This document shows positions 7,186-17,203 of a DNA stretch of 64,000 bases, one piece after another. Made by a program: the position numbers and the translations under genes. The stretch is from positions 3,844,001 to 3,908,000 of the forward strand of contig NZ_LAIR01000002.1 in NCBI RefSeq assembly GCF_001247745.1, read 5' to 3'. How positions within the stretch are numbered: the stretch's first letter is position 1; each line of letters begins with the position of its first letter. The stretch comes from Luteipulveratus halotolerans. GTDB taxonomy: Bacteria > Actinomycetota > Actinomycetes > Actinomycetales > Dermatophilaceae. Under the pieces are notes generated by a model. The model ran no database searches and was not told the DNA's origin. It worked only from the letters and a program-made list of their open reading frames with translations.

Positions 7186-7923
7186 ATGGCGACCACGCCT
7201 CCCGCCCGGCGCAGCCGCTGGGCGTACGTCGTGCCGCTCGCCGCCGCTGCGGCCGGCCTCCTGTTCGGCATCAGCGCGTCGGTGTCCAAGGGCACCGACC
7301 TGCGGCCGGGGCAGGTCTCGCTCGCCGGTGTCGTCGAGGAGGCCAACCGCAAGGTCCTCGGGCAGCAGCACGACGCGCAGGGCCTGCGTACCGAGATCGA
7401 GCAGCTGTCCGAGCGCAACGCACCGGGCAGCAGCGAGCTGCGGGCCGCCGCCAGCCGTGCCGACGCGATCGCACCGCAGGCCGGCCTGACGCCGGTCAAG
7501 GGCAAGGGCGTCAAGGTCACGCTCGACGACTCGCGCCGCACGGTCAAGGACCTGCCCGAGGAGGGCAACGTCGACTGGTTGGTCGTGCACCAGCAGGACG
7601 TCCAGGCCGTCGTCAACGCGCTGTGGCACTCCGGCGCCACGTCGATGATGCTGATGGACCAGCGGGTCATCTCGACCAGCGCCGTGCGCTGCGTCGGCAA
7701 CACCCTGCTCCTGCAGGGCCGCGTCTACTCCCCGCCGTTCACGATCACGGCGATCGGCGACCCCGCGACCCTCGTCAAGGGCCTCGACAACGACCTCGAC
7801 GTCAAGGACTACCGGGCGCGGGCCGACCTCGCCGGTGTCACCTACGACGCCAAGACCGTCGACGCCGACTTCCCCGCGTACTCCGGTTCGCTCAACCTGC
7901 GTCACGCCCAACCTGCGAAGTGA
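7186..7923 (+). CDS. DUF881 membrane-anchored protein
   Basis: A 245-residue protein with one N-terminal membrane helix (WAYVVPLAAAAAGLLFGISA, about 12-31), a coiled-coil stretch (VVEEANRKVLGQQHDAQG and on, about 50-90) and the DUF881 domain. That domain includes GKGVKVTLDDS and DWLVVHQQDVQAVVNALWHS, followed by a glycine-rich fold around TSAVRCVGNTLLLQGRVYSP. Members sit next to crgA and the division cluster in most actinobacteria and are thought to be cell-envelope proteins of unresolved function. The start at ATG 7186 places the membrane helix near the N-terminus; the longer frame adds an implausible Arg/Pro segment. A TAGGCT box at 7062-7067 could be its promoter, leaving an untranslated leader of about 110 bases. 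Confidence 0.88.
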   Translation: MATTPPARRSRWAYVVPLAAAAAGLLFGISASVSKGTDLRPGQVSLAGVVEEANRKVLGQQHDAQGLRTEIEQLSERNAPGSSELRAAASRADAIAPQAGLTPVKGKGVKVTLDDSRRTVKDLPEEGNVDWLVVHQQDVQAVVNALWHSGATSMMLMDQRVISTSAVRCVGNTLLLQGRVYSPPFTITAIGDPATLVKGLDNDLDVKDYRARADLAGVTYDAKTVDADFPAYSGSLNLRHAQPAK

Positions 7924-7931
7924 GCCCGTCC

Positions 7932-8561
7932 ATGCGCATCCTCGTCGTCGACAACTACGACAGCTTCGTCTTCACCATCGTCGGCTACCTCCAGCAGCTC
8001 GGTGCTGAGTGCACCGTCGTCCGCAACGACGCCGTGACCGCGGCGGAGGGGGCGGCGTACGACGGCGTCCTCATCTCTCCCGGGCCTGGCACACCCGAGG
8101 AGGCCGGGGTGTCGATGGCGATGATCGAGGCGTGCGCCGAGCGCTCGCAGCCGATGCTCGGGGTGTGCCTCGGCCACCAGGCGCTCGGTGTCGTGCTCGG
8201 CGGTGTCGTCGACCGAGCGCCCGAGCTGCTGCACGGCAAGACCTCGCAGGTCCATCACGACGGCGCGGGCGTGCTCGAGGGGCTGCCGTCACCGTTCACC
8301 GCCACCCGCTACCACTCGCTGACGATCGAGCCGGCGTCGCTGCCGGACGAGCTCGAGGTGACGGGTCGCACCGACACCGGCGTGATCATGGCCGTGCAGC
8401 ACCGCACGCTGCCTCTGCACGGGGTGCAGTTCCACCCCGAGAGCGTGCTCACCCAGGGCGGCCACCGGATGCTCGCCACCTGGTTGCAGATCTGCGGCGA
8501 CGAGGGCGCGGTCGAGCGCTCGCGCGGGCTGGCCCCGCTCGTTCATCACCACGCCGGGTGA
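7932..8561 (+). CDS. Glutamine amidotransferase (anthranilate/aminodeoxychorismate synthase component II)
   Basis: A 209-residue class I glutaminase. It opens with RILVVDNYDSFVFTIVGYL and has the oxyanion motif ISPGPGTP, the nucleophile elbow GVCLGHQ (Cys79) and FHPES (His168, Glu170), so the catalytic triad is complete. These subunits pass ammonia to a chorismate-binding partner (TrpE or PabB). No partner is present here, as is typical for the actinobacterial copy near pknB, so TrpG and PabA roles cannot be told apart and I leave the symbol empty. The start is eight bases after the DUF881 stop, indicating one operon. Confidence 0.92.
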   Translation: MRILVVDNYDSFVFTIVGYLQQLGAECTVVRNDAVTAAEGAAYDGVLISPGPGTPEEAGVSMAMIEACAERSQPMLGVCLGHQALGVVLGGVVDRAPELLHGKTSQVHHDGAGVLEGLPSPFTATRYHSLTIEPASLPDELEVTGRTDTGVIMAVQHRTLPLHGVQFHPESVLTQGGHRMLATWLQICGDEGAVERSRGLAPLVHHHAG

Positions 8562-8579
8562 CGGGCGCAGTATTTATTA

Positions 8580-8622
8580 CTGAGGGGTCGTTCTTTCGAA
8601 AGAACCCCCTCTCAGTTTTTTT
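8580..8622 (+). terminator. Intrinsic terminator with T-tract
   Basis: CTGAGGGG and GTTCTTTC pair with GAAAGAAC and CCCCTCTCAG, followed by seven T residues (8616-8622). It is a rare classical Rho-independent terminator in this window and ends the DUF881-TrpG transcript. Confidence 0.9.
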
Positions 8623-8633
8623 ACCTAGGTAAA
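8620..8633. promoter_or_regulatory. Perfect 14-bp AT-rich palindrome upstream of the sortase gene
   Basis: TTTACCTAGGTAAA is fully self-complementary and starts in the terminator T-tract, about 100 bases before the next gene. It could be an operator or simply part of the terminator. The region 8562-8660 is distinctly AT-rich compared with its surroundings. Confidence 0.4.
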
Positions 8634-8730
8634 GACTCTGTATAGCCTCGTCCTCGGCCGAGAGCGCTGGGACAACGGGGACCCGCCTCTCAGAACTGTC
8701 ATCACTCGGGGACTGAGGACAGACAACGCT

Positions 8731-9465
8731 GTGAGCCAGACGCTGGAGAGCAGGGCCTCCCGCCGCACCTACACGCCACGTCGGTGGCCGCTACGCCTGA
8801 TGGCGGCGGTCTTCGTCGGGGTGCTCGTCGTGCTGCTCGCGTGGGCGTACCAGCGCCAGCAGGCCCCCACCTACGAGTCGCTGCCCGAACCACGGCTGGC
8901 AGCACCGGAGGTCGTCCCCGTCGTGGCAGGCCCGACGCCGCGCGCCTCTGAGCAGGCCGCCGCCTCGATCCCGCCGTCGCCGGCCACCCAGATCTACATC
9001 CCCGACGACGACCCCGAGCGCACGATCAGTACGCCGGTGAAGCGGCTCGACGGCTGCCGTCGCGTGATCGACCCACCGCACAGCGGACCTGACTTCGGGG
9101 GCGTGTTCGGCTGCTCCGACTTCACCCAGCCCGGCACCTCCGCCGGCGCGCTCACCGTCATCGCGGGCCACTCGTCCCAGGACATCGACACGGCGTTCAA
9201 CCGGCTCTACGTCCAGGGCGACCAGCTCGTCGGGCACGAGGTGTACGTCCGCACCCAGGCGAGCGGTGACCGCTGGCTGGTCTACCGGATCAACGCGGTG
9301 CACGCGCCCTCCAAGGAGGCGCTGCCCTACATGGCGCAGGTGTGGGGCAAGCCCGGCGCCTCGACGGCCGGTCGGCTGCTGCTCGTCACCTGCCGCCAGC
9401 AGCCTCACGTCACACCCGCGGTGCAGAACTACATCGCGGTCGGCCAGCTGATCGGAGTGCGCTGA
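8731..9465 (+). CDS. Sortase-like membrane protein (class E/F-like)
   Basis: A 244-residue protein with a basic N-terminus, one membrane helix (LMAAVFVGVLVVLLAWAY, about 23-40), an extracellular linker and a sortase fold. The catalytic His is in VIAGHSS (His147) and the Cys in LLLVTC (Cys221). Sortases join surface proteins to the cell wall by transpeptidation. The conserved Arg normally found some 8-12 residues after the Cys is not evident: the stretch reads RQQPHVTPAVQNYIAVGQ, with Gln at the expected place. An extra pair of Cys (Cys109, Cys128) may form a disulfide. A sortase near crgA/pknB is a common actinobacterial arrangement. The start is a GTG. The following glycosyltransferase begins 40 bases on, so the genes may be co-expressed. 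Confidence 0.8.
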   Translation: MSQTLESRASRRTYTPRRWPLRLMAAVFVGVLVVLLAWAYQRQQAPTYESLPEPRLAAPEVVPVVAGPTPRASEQAAASIPPSPATQIYIPDDDPERTISTPVKRLDGCRRVIDPPHSGPDFGGVFGCSDFTQPGTSAGALTVIAGHSSQDIDTAFNRLYVQGDQLVGHEVYVRTQASGDRWLVYRINAVHAPSKEALPYMAQVWGKPGASTAGRLLLVTCRQQPHVTPAVQNYIAVGQLIGVR

Positions 9466-9505
9466 CGCACCTCGCCTCGGGCGAGCCCGTCACGCGGAGA
9501 CCACC

Positions 9506-10600
9506 ATGCTCACGATCCTGATCCCTGCCCACAACGAGGGCACCCGACGGCGTACTGAGGCCGTCGGACGGCACGCGGCCGGTGCGGAGCACGCACCCAT
9601 CGCCGAGACCCTCGCCAGCCTGCACGAGCGGACCGTGCAGCCCGACCGCGTCGTCGTCATCGCGGACAACTGCACCGACGACACCGCCCAGCTCGCACGC
9701 GCCGCCGGCGCCGAGGTGTTCGAGACGGTCGACAACCGGCACAAGAAGGCCGGCGGCCTCAACCAGTGGCTCGACCTGCACCTGCAGCACCTGCGCGACC
9801 TCGACACCGTCATGGTCATGGACGCCGACTCGGCCCTCGACGCGGCCTTCCTCGAGAACGCGCTCCGCTACGTCGACAAGGGCTATCACGCCGTCGGTGG
9901 TGTCTTCCTCGGTAAGGAGGGCGGCGGGCTCGTCGGGATGTTCCAGCGCAACGAGTACGCCCGCTACGCCCGCGACGTCGCACGCAAGGGCGGCCGCACC
10001 CTCGTGCTCACCGGCACGGCGACGGTCTTCACGGCCCAGTGCCTCAAGGACGTCGTCCGCGGGCGGTCCACCGGCCGGATCCCGGACACCGGCCGTGTCT
10101 CGCACGTCTACGACACCAAGGCGCTCACCGAGGACAACGAGCTGACGTTCGCGCTGCTGCACCTCGGCTACCGGATCATCGCCCCGCCCGAGTGTGCGTT
10201 GCGTACCGAGGTCATGGAGACCTGGGAGGACCTGCGCAAGCAGCGGTTCCGCTGGAAGCGCGGCGCCATCGAGAACAACCACCACTACGGGCTGACGCGC
10301 TACACCGCGGAGTACCAGTTCCTGCAGTGGTGGAGCGGCCTCGGCATCGTCGTCACCGCGCTCTACCTCGCCACGATCGTGCTGGCGGTCGCGACCGGCT
10401 CCGTCAACATCGCGGCGTTCTGGCTCGCGATCACGGTCGTCTACATCCTCGAACGCGTCATCACCGTCAGCGCCCGCGGCCCGAAGCAGATGCTGCTCGC
10501 GGGCGTCCTCGTCATCGAGATGCCGTACGACATCACCCTGCAGTACGTGCAGGCCCGCGCCTTCTTCGCCGCCCTCCTGCGGACGAAGAGCACCTGGTAA
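9506..10600 (+). CDS. Family 2 glycosyltransferase with C-terminal membrane helices
   Basis: A 364-residue inverting GT2 enzyme. The N-terminal beta strand is LTILIPAHNEG, the nucleotide-binding Asp lies in VVVIADNCTDDTA, the metal-binding DxD in VMVMDADSALD, and there is an acceptor motif EDNELTFALL followed by QRFRWKRGA, the QxxRW element of processive synthases. Two or more membrane helices follow (LGIVVTALYLATIVLAVATG, IAAFWLAITVVYILERVITV). These enzymes make polysaccharide or glycolipid at the cytoplasmic face. An unusual Arg/Ala-rich insertion of about 17 residues (TRRRTEAVGRHAAGAEH) follows the first strand. The ADNCTDDT and HKKAGGLNQ signatures resemble GT2 proteins I associate with actinobacteriophages, so transfer is possible. 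Confidence 0.88.
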   Translation: MLTILIPAHNEGTRRRTEAVGRHAAGAEHAPIAETLASLHERTVQPDRVVVIADNCTDDTAQLARAAGAEVFETVDNRHKKAGGLNQWLDLHLQHLRDLDTVMVMDADSALDAAFLENALRYVDKGYHAVGGVFLGKEGGGLVGMFQRNEYARYARDVARKGGRTLVLTGTATVFTAQCLKDVVRGRSTGRIPDTGRVSHVYDTKALTEDNELTFALLHLGYRIIAPPECALRTEVMETWEDLRKQRFRWKRGAIENNHHYGLTRYTAEYQFLQWWSGLGIVVTALYLATIVLAVATGSVNIAAFWLAITVVYILERVITVSARGPKQMLLAGVLVIEMPYDITLQYVQARAFFAALLRTKSTW

Positions 10601-10623
10601 ACCCACCACACCAAGGAGATCCG

Positions 10624-10833
10624 ATGTACCACAACCCTCTCGGTCCCCCTGCCGCCACCGGCCTCGGCGCGGGCGCGGGCCTGTTCGCCTTCACGCCCAT
10701 GGGCCTGGTCTGGGTCCTGCTCGCGGCCTTCGCGATCGCCGGCTCGGTCGGTGCGCTCATGCGCATCATGCCGGCCTCGGTCGTCGAGGCCCCGCGTGCG
10801 GCGCTGCGGCGTCCCGCGCACGCCCGCCGCTGA
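10624..10833 (+). CDS. Small single-pass membrane protein
   Basis: An ATG at 10624 preceded by AAGGAGATCCG opens a 69-residue frame ending at 10833. The Gly/Pro-rich start (MYHNPLGPPAATGLGAGAG) is followed by one hydrophobic helix (FTPMGLVWVLLAAFAIAGSV, about 23-42) and a basic tail (RRPAHARR). It starts 24 bases after the glycosyltransferase stop and precedes a terminator, so it closes the operon. I do not recognise the family. It may be an accessory subunit of the glycosyltransferase or a small membrane regulator. Confidence 0.75.
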   Translation: MYHNPLGPPAATGLGAGAGLFAFTPMGLVWVLLAAFAIAGSVGALMRIMPASVVEAPRAALRRPAHARR

Positions 10834-10864
10834 TCGCGGGCGGCGCCGGCACACGGCGTACGAC

Positions 10865-10905
10865 GAAGGGCGGTGGTCACCTCGCGTAGGTGACCACCGC
10901 CCTTC
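10865..10905. terminator. Bidirectional terminator between convergent genes
   Basis: GAAGGGCGGTGGTCACCT pairs perfectly with AGGTGACCACCGCCCTTC around a five-base loop. It separates the small membrane protein gene from pknB. The flanking TACGAC is shared with other terminators here. Confidence 0.9.
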
Positions 10906-10923
10906 ATGTGTGCCGAGGCCCGA

Positions 10924-12885
<1,962 letters not shown>

Positions 12886-12909
12886 TGGTTCTCCTTCATG
12901 TCAGTCCGC

Positions 12910-14382
12910 TCAGTCGACCGGGGTGAACGGCGTCTTGAACGGGCCGGTCTGCAGCGGAGTTCCACCAGGACCGGTCAGGGGCGACGTCGGGTCGTTGCCC
13001 GGGTCGCCGCCTCCGAGGTTGAGCAGCAGGATGATGAGGCCGATCAGCAGCACCGCACCGATGCCGGCGCCGATGAGCACGCCCTTGTTGCGCATCAGAC
13101 CGGTCGGACCGGAGTGGTCGCCCTCGATCTCACGGCGACGCTGCTCGTCGACGGACTCGGGCTTGGTCTTCAGGCGTGACCGCGTGACCTGCTCGGTGTT
13201 GGGGTGGGACGCGCCCTGGCCGGTGAACGGCCGGGCGCCCGTCGGGTTGGGCCCCGACGGCGGTCCGACCTGACGGTTGCCACCGGAGGAGCGGCCGGTC
13301 TGCGGGTTGGGGCCCGACGGCGGACCCACGTGCTGCGGGCCGGACGGCGGTCCGACCTGACGGTTGCCACCCGAGGACCGACCGGTCTGCGGGTTGGGAC
13401 CCGACGGCGGACCCGTGCGGTGCGGACCCGAGGGCGGGCCGAGACGCTGCGGACCCGACGAGGCGCCGGTCTGCTGGGGGCCGGACGTGTGCGTACCGGG
13501 ACCACCCGGACCCTGCGGACCGCGCGGCGGCGGACCCTGGCGCAGCATGCCCATGCGGTCGGCGTCACGCAGCGCCTGGCGCAGCGCACGCCCGAACTCG
13601 GCCGCGCTCTGCGGACGACGCGACGGGTCCTTCTCCAGCGACGCCGCGACGACCGCGCGGATCGTCGGCGGGACGAACGGCGGCAGCGGCGGCGGCGGCT
13701 CGTTGACGTGGGCCAGGGCGAGCGCGACCGCGGTCTCGGCCTCGAACGGCCGGCGGCCGGCGAGCATCTCGTACGCGACCACACCGAGCGCGTAGACGTC
13801 GGACAGGTTGGTCGAGGGCCGGCCGATGGCCGCCTCGGGCGCGAGGTACTGGGCGGTGCCCATGACCTCACCGGTCTTGGTCATGGCGGCCGCCCCGACG
13901 GCGCGGGCGATGCCGAAGTCGGTGAGCTTGGCGGTGCCCTCGGGGTCGATCAGGATGTTGGCCGGCTTGACGTCGCGGTGGATCAGGCCGTTCTTGTGGG
14001 CGGCCTGCAGGGCGGCGGCGGCCTGGCTCAGCAGCTCGACGGTGTCGATCGGCGACATCGGCGCGTTCTGCTCGATGATCTTCGACAGCGGGCGTCCCGG
14101 CACGAACTCCATGACGAGGTAGGCGGTGCCGTCGTCCTCGCCGTAGTCGTAGACCTGGGCGATGTTGCCGTGCGTCAGCGCCGCCGAGTGGCGGGCCTCG
14201 TTGCGGAACCGCTCGGTGAAGCCGGTCTCGTCGGTGAGGCCCGACTTGAGCACCTTGAGGGCGACGGTGCGGCCGAGGATCTCGTCGCGGGCCTTCCAGA
14301 CCTCGCCCATGCCTCCGGCGGCGATCCGGTCGGTGAGCTTGTAGCGCCCACCCATGGTGGTGTCCTTCGCGGGCTGGCTCAC
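12910..14382 (-). CDS. pknA: Ser/Thr protein kinase PknA
   Basis: A 490-residue kinase with no PASTA repeats. The catalytic domain (residues 13-275) has AAGGMGEVW, Lys43, HRDVKPAN (Asp137) and DFG (Asp156). A linker of about 130 residues rich in Gly, Pro, Ser and Gln contains two near-identical copies of a segment including GPPSGPNPQTGRSSGGNRQV; one membrane helix (GVLIGAGIGAVLLIGLIILL) and a short outer tail follow. PknA acts with PknB on cell shape and division. The GTG start (14380-14382) overlaps the pbpA stop by four bases (GTGA), so translation is probably coupled; an ATG nine codons in is an alternative start. Confidence 0.95.
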   Translation of the reverse strand: MSQPAKDTTMGGRYKLTDRIAAGGMGEVWKARDEILGRTVALKVLKSGLTDETGFTERFRNEARHSAALTHGNIAQVYDYGEDDGTAYLVMEFVPGRPLSKIIEQNAPMSPIDTVELLSQAAAALQAAHKNGLIHRDVKPANILIDPEGTAKLTDFGIARAVGAAAMTKTGEVMGTAQYLAPEAAIGRPSTNLSDVYALGVVAYEMLAGRRPFEAETAVALALAHVNEPPPPLPPFVPPTIRAVVAASLEKDPSRRPQSAAEFGRALRQALRDADRMGMLRQGPPPRGPQGPGGPGTHTSGPQQTGASSGPQRLGPPSGPHRTGPPSGPNPQTGRSSGGNRQVGPPSGPQHVGPPSGPNPQTGRSSGGNRQVGPPSGPNPTGARPFTGQGASHPNTEQVTRSRLKTKPESVDEQRRREIEGDHSGPTGLMRNKGVLIGAGIGAVLLIGLIILLLNLGGGDPGNDPTSPLTGPGGTPLQTGPFKTPFTPVD

Positions 14383-15836
14383 TTGGAGACCACCGCCTCC
14401 ATGACCTTCTTGGCGATGGGTGCTGCCACGATGCCTCCGCTTGCCTCGTCTGCCATGGTTCCCCCGTCCTCGACGACGACGGCCACGGCGACGCGGGGGT
14501 TGTCAGCGGGCGCGAACCCGGTGAACCATACGTCGGCGGCCTTGCCCTTCGCCGTCTGTGCTGTACCGGTCTTGCCGGCGACCTTCATCCCCGGGATCTT
14601 GGCCTTGCGGCCCGAGCCGCCGTCGACAACACCCTGCATCATCTCGGTGAGCTTGCTGGCCGTGTCGCCGGAGATCGGCTTGCCGAGCTCCTTGGGGTCG
14701 GTCGAGTCGATGACGTCGAGGTCGCTGTCGCGCACGTTCTTGACGAGGTACGGCGTCATCTCCTTCCCACCGTTGGCGATCGTCGCGCTGACCATCGCGA
14801 CCTGCATCGGCGTCGCCCGGACGTCGAACTGCCCGATCGCGGACTGCGCGAGCTGGGGCTGGTTGAGCGAGGTGGGGAAGGTGCTGGGCGTCACGCGCAT
14901 CGGGACGCGGATCGACTGCCCGAACCCGAACTTGCCGGCCTGCTCGCGCAGCGCGTCCTGGCCCAGCTGCATGCCGAGCGAGCCGAACGCGGTGTTGCAG
15001 CTGATCTTCAGCGCGTGAGCCAGGTTGTCCTTGCCGCCGGGGCCGCACTCCTTGCCGGTGACGTTGGGCAGGTTGACGGTGGTCTGCGGCAGGTCGAGCT
15101 CGGCCGGGGCGTCGAGCTCGGACTCGGGGGTGTACTTGCCCGACTCGAGCGCGGCGGCCGCGGTGATCAGCTTGAACGTCGAGCCCGGCGGGTAGAGGTC
15201 GCCGCCGATCGCCCGGTTGACCATCGGGTTGCGCTCGTCGGAGGTGAGCTTGGTCCAGGCCTTGGAGACCGAGGGCAGGTCGTGGCTGGCGAGCAGGTTG
15301 GGGTCGTACGACGGCTTGCTCACCATCGCGAGGATCGCGCCGGTCTTGGGGTCGAGCGCCACGACGGCACCGCGCTGGTCGCCGAGGGCGTCGTACGCGG
15401 CCTTCTGCACGGCCGGGTCGATCGTGGTCTCGACCGACGCACCGGCCGGCGGACGACCGGTGACGACGTCGACGAGTCGCCGGTAGAACAGGCTGTCCGA
15501 GCTGCCGCTCAGCTCGTCGTCGTTGGTGCGCTCGATGCCGCCGTTCTTGCCGTAGGTGAAGGAGTAGTAGCCGGTGACCGGGGCGTACATCTTGGCCTTG
15601 GGATATTTGCGCTGCCACTTGTACTGGTCGTCGGTCTCGCTGGAGACCGCGACGGCGTCACCGCCGACCAGGATCGAGCCGCGTTCCTTGCTGTACGACG
15701 CGAGCAGGGTCCGGCGGTTGTTGGGCCGCTCCTGCAGGTCCTTGGCCTGGACGAACTGGATGAACGTGCTCGACATGAGCAGGGCGCAGAACATCGCCGC
15801 GACCACGATGCCGATGCGTCGGATCGGGGTGTTCAT
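14379..15836 (-). CDS. pbpA: Penicillin-binding protein A (class B transpeptidase)
   Basis: A 485-residue monofunctional D,D-transpeptidase. It has an N-terminal membrane anchor (about residues 7-26), a class B dimerisation domain starting at NNRRTLLASYSKERGSILV, and a transpeptidase domain with SxxK in PPGSTFKLI (Ser219, Lys222), SxN in SCN (279-281) and KTG in AGKTGTAQ (422-424). It cross-links peptidoglycan outside the membrane and works with the SEDS glycosyltransferase encoded just upstream. The ATG overlaps the rodA stop by four bases. A typical length and intact motifs argue for full activity. Confidence 0.97.
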   Translation of the reverse strand: MNTPIRRIGIVVAAMFCALLMSSTFIQFVQAKDLQERPNNRRTLLASYSKERGSILVGGDAVAVSSETDDQYKWQRKYPKAKMYAPVTGYYSFTYGKNGGIERTNDDELSGSSDSLFYRRLVDVVTGRPPAGASVETTIDPAVQKAAYDALGDQRGAVVALDPKTGAILAMVSKPSYDPNLLASHDLPSVSKAWTKLTSDERNPMVNRAIGGDLYPPGSTFKLITAAAALESGKYTPESELDAPAELDLPQTTVNLPNVTGKECGPGGKDNLAHALKISCNTAFGSLGMQLGQDALREQAGKFGFGQSIRVPMRVTPSTFPTSLNQPQLAQSAIGQFDVRATPMQVAMVSATIANGGKEMTPYLVKNVRDSDLDVIDSTDPKELGKPISGDTASKLTEMMQGVVDGGSGRKAKIPGMKVAGKTGTAQTAKGKAADVWFTGFAPADNPRVAVAVVVEDGGTMADEASGGIVAAPIAKKVMEAVVSK

Positions 15837-17203
15837 CGGGTCTTCACCACCTGGGTCTCGTCCTGGCCGACCGAGCTGCTGCGTTCGTCGACGACGGGGC
15901 GTCTGGCCTGATCACTGATGCGCAGCAGCAGGGCCACGATCACCCAGTTGGCGAGCAGTGACGAACCACCCATCGACAGGAACGGCGTGGTCAGACCCGT
16001 GAGCGGGATGACGCGGGTGACGCCGCCGACGACGACGAACACCTGCAGGGCCAGCGAGAACGCCAGGCCGGTGGCGAGCAGCTTGCCGAACCCGTCGCGG
16101 GCGCCGATGCCCGTACGCAGGCCGCGCTCGACCATGAGGGCGTACAGGACGAGGATCGCCATCACGCCGATCAGACCGATCTCCTCACCGAAGCTGGTGA
16201 TGATGAAGTCGGAGTTGGCGTAGTAGGTCTCGTCGGGGTGGCCCTGGCCCAGGCCGGTGCCGAACAGCCCGCCGGCGGCCATGCCCATGAGGCCCTTGGC
16301 GACCTGGTCGCTCTGGCCGGGCGCGAACGGATCGAGCCACAGGGTGACGCGCTCCTGCAGGTGGGCGAAGAGCTTCCAGGCCACGACGGCGCCGACGACG
16401 AACAGCGTGAGGCCGATGGCGATCCAGGCGCGGCGCTCGGTGGCGACGTAGAGCATCGCGACGAACAGGCCGAAGAACAGCAGCGAGGAGCCGAGGTCCT
16501 TCTGGAACACCAGGACGCCGAGCGAGGCGAGCCAGGCGATCATGATCGGGCCGAGGTCGCGTGCTCGGGGCAGCGGGAATCCCAGGACGCGCTTGCCGAC
16601 CAGCGACAGCGCGTCGCGGGTCTGCACGAGGTAGGAGGCGAAGCAGATCGTCAGCAGGATCTTGGCGATCTCACCGGGCTGCAGGCTGAACGGGCCGAAC
16701 CCGATCCAGATGCGTGAGCCGTTGATGTTCTTGCCGATCACCGGGACGAGCGGCAGCAGCAGGAGGAACAGACCGGCGAGGCCGAGGGTGAAGGTGTAGC
16801 GCGACAGCCGCCGGTGGTCCTTGATCGCGACGAGCAGCGCCATGGCGACGACGCAGGCGAGGCCGCTCCACATGAGCTGCTTGAGGGCCGAGCCCTCGCC
16901 GATCGACTTGCCGTCGGCGAGGTCGAGGCGATGGATCATCACCAGGCCGAGGCCGTTGAGCAGGGTCGCGATGGGCAGGAGGAGCGGGTCGGCGTACGCC
17001 GCGCGCCACCGCAGCACCAGGTGGAAGACGAGCGCGAGCACACCGACGCCGATGCCGAGCGTGCCGAGGTCGGCGGGGACGGTGTCGTCGACGGCCATGC
17101 CGACGTTGGCGTAGGCCAGCAGCACGATGCCGATGGCGAACGCCAGGAGGACCAGCTCGGTGTTGCGGCGGGTCTTGGTGGCATGGGTGGTGACGGTGCT
17201 CAC
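15833..17203 (-). CDS. rodA: SEDS-family peptidoglycan polymerase, RodA/FtsW type
   Basis: A 456-residue polytopic protein with about 12 membrane helices. It has SEDS signatures: GFGPFSLQPGEIAKILL in the middle, FQKDLGSSLLFFGLFVAMLY carrying the essential Asp region, and the C-terminal run RVIPLTGLTTPFLSMGGSSL. SEDS proteins polymerise lipid II and pair with a class B PBP; here that partner is the adjacent pbpA. The GTG at 17201-17203 overlaps the pstP stop (GTGA) and gives a sensible membrane-protein N-terminus; the longer frame adds only charged residues. Position in the operon supports RodA rather than FtsW. Confidence 0.95.
   Translation of the reverse strand: MSTVTTHATKTRRNTELVLLAFAIGIVLLAYANVGMAVDDTVPADLGTLGIGVGVLALVFHLVLRWRAAYADPLLLPIATLLNGLGLVMIHRLDLADGKSIGEGSALKQLMWSGLACVVAMALLVAIKDHRRLSRYTFTLGLAGLFLLLLPLVPVIGKNINGSRIWIGFGPFSLQPGEIAKILLTICFASYLVQTRDALSLVGKRVLGFPLPRARDLGPIMIAWLASLGVLVFQKDLGSSLLFFGLFVAMLYVATERRAWIAIGLTLFVVGAVVAWKLFAHLQERVTLWLDPFAPGQSDQVAKGLMGMAAGGLFGTGLGQGHPDETYYANSDFIITSFGEEIGLIGVMAILVLYALMVERGLRTGIGARDGFGKLLATGLAFSLALQVFVVVGGVTRVIPLTGLTTPFLSMGGSSLLANWVIVALLLRISDQARRPVVDERSSSVGQDETQVVKTR

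Noticed and set aside
8562..8730. Riboswitch upstream of the sortase gene
   Set aside because: The hairpin with T-tract is a normal terminator of the upstream gene, and I could not match the leader to a known aptamer.
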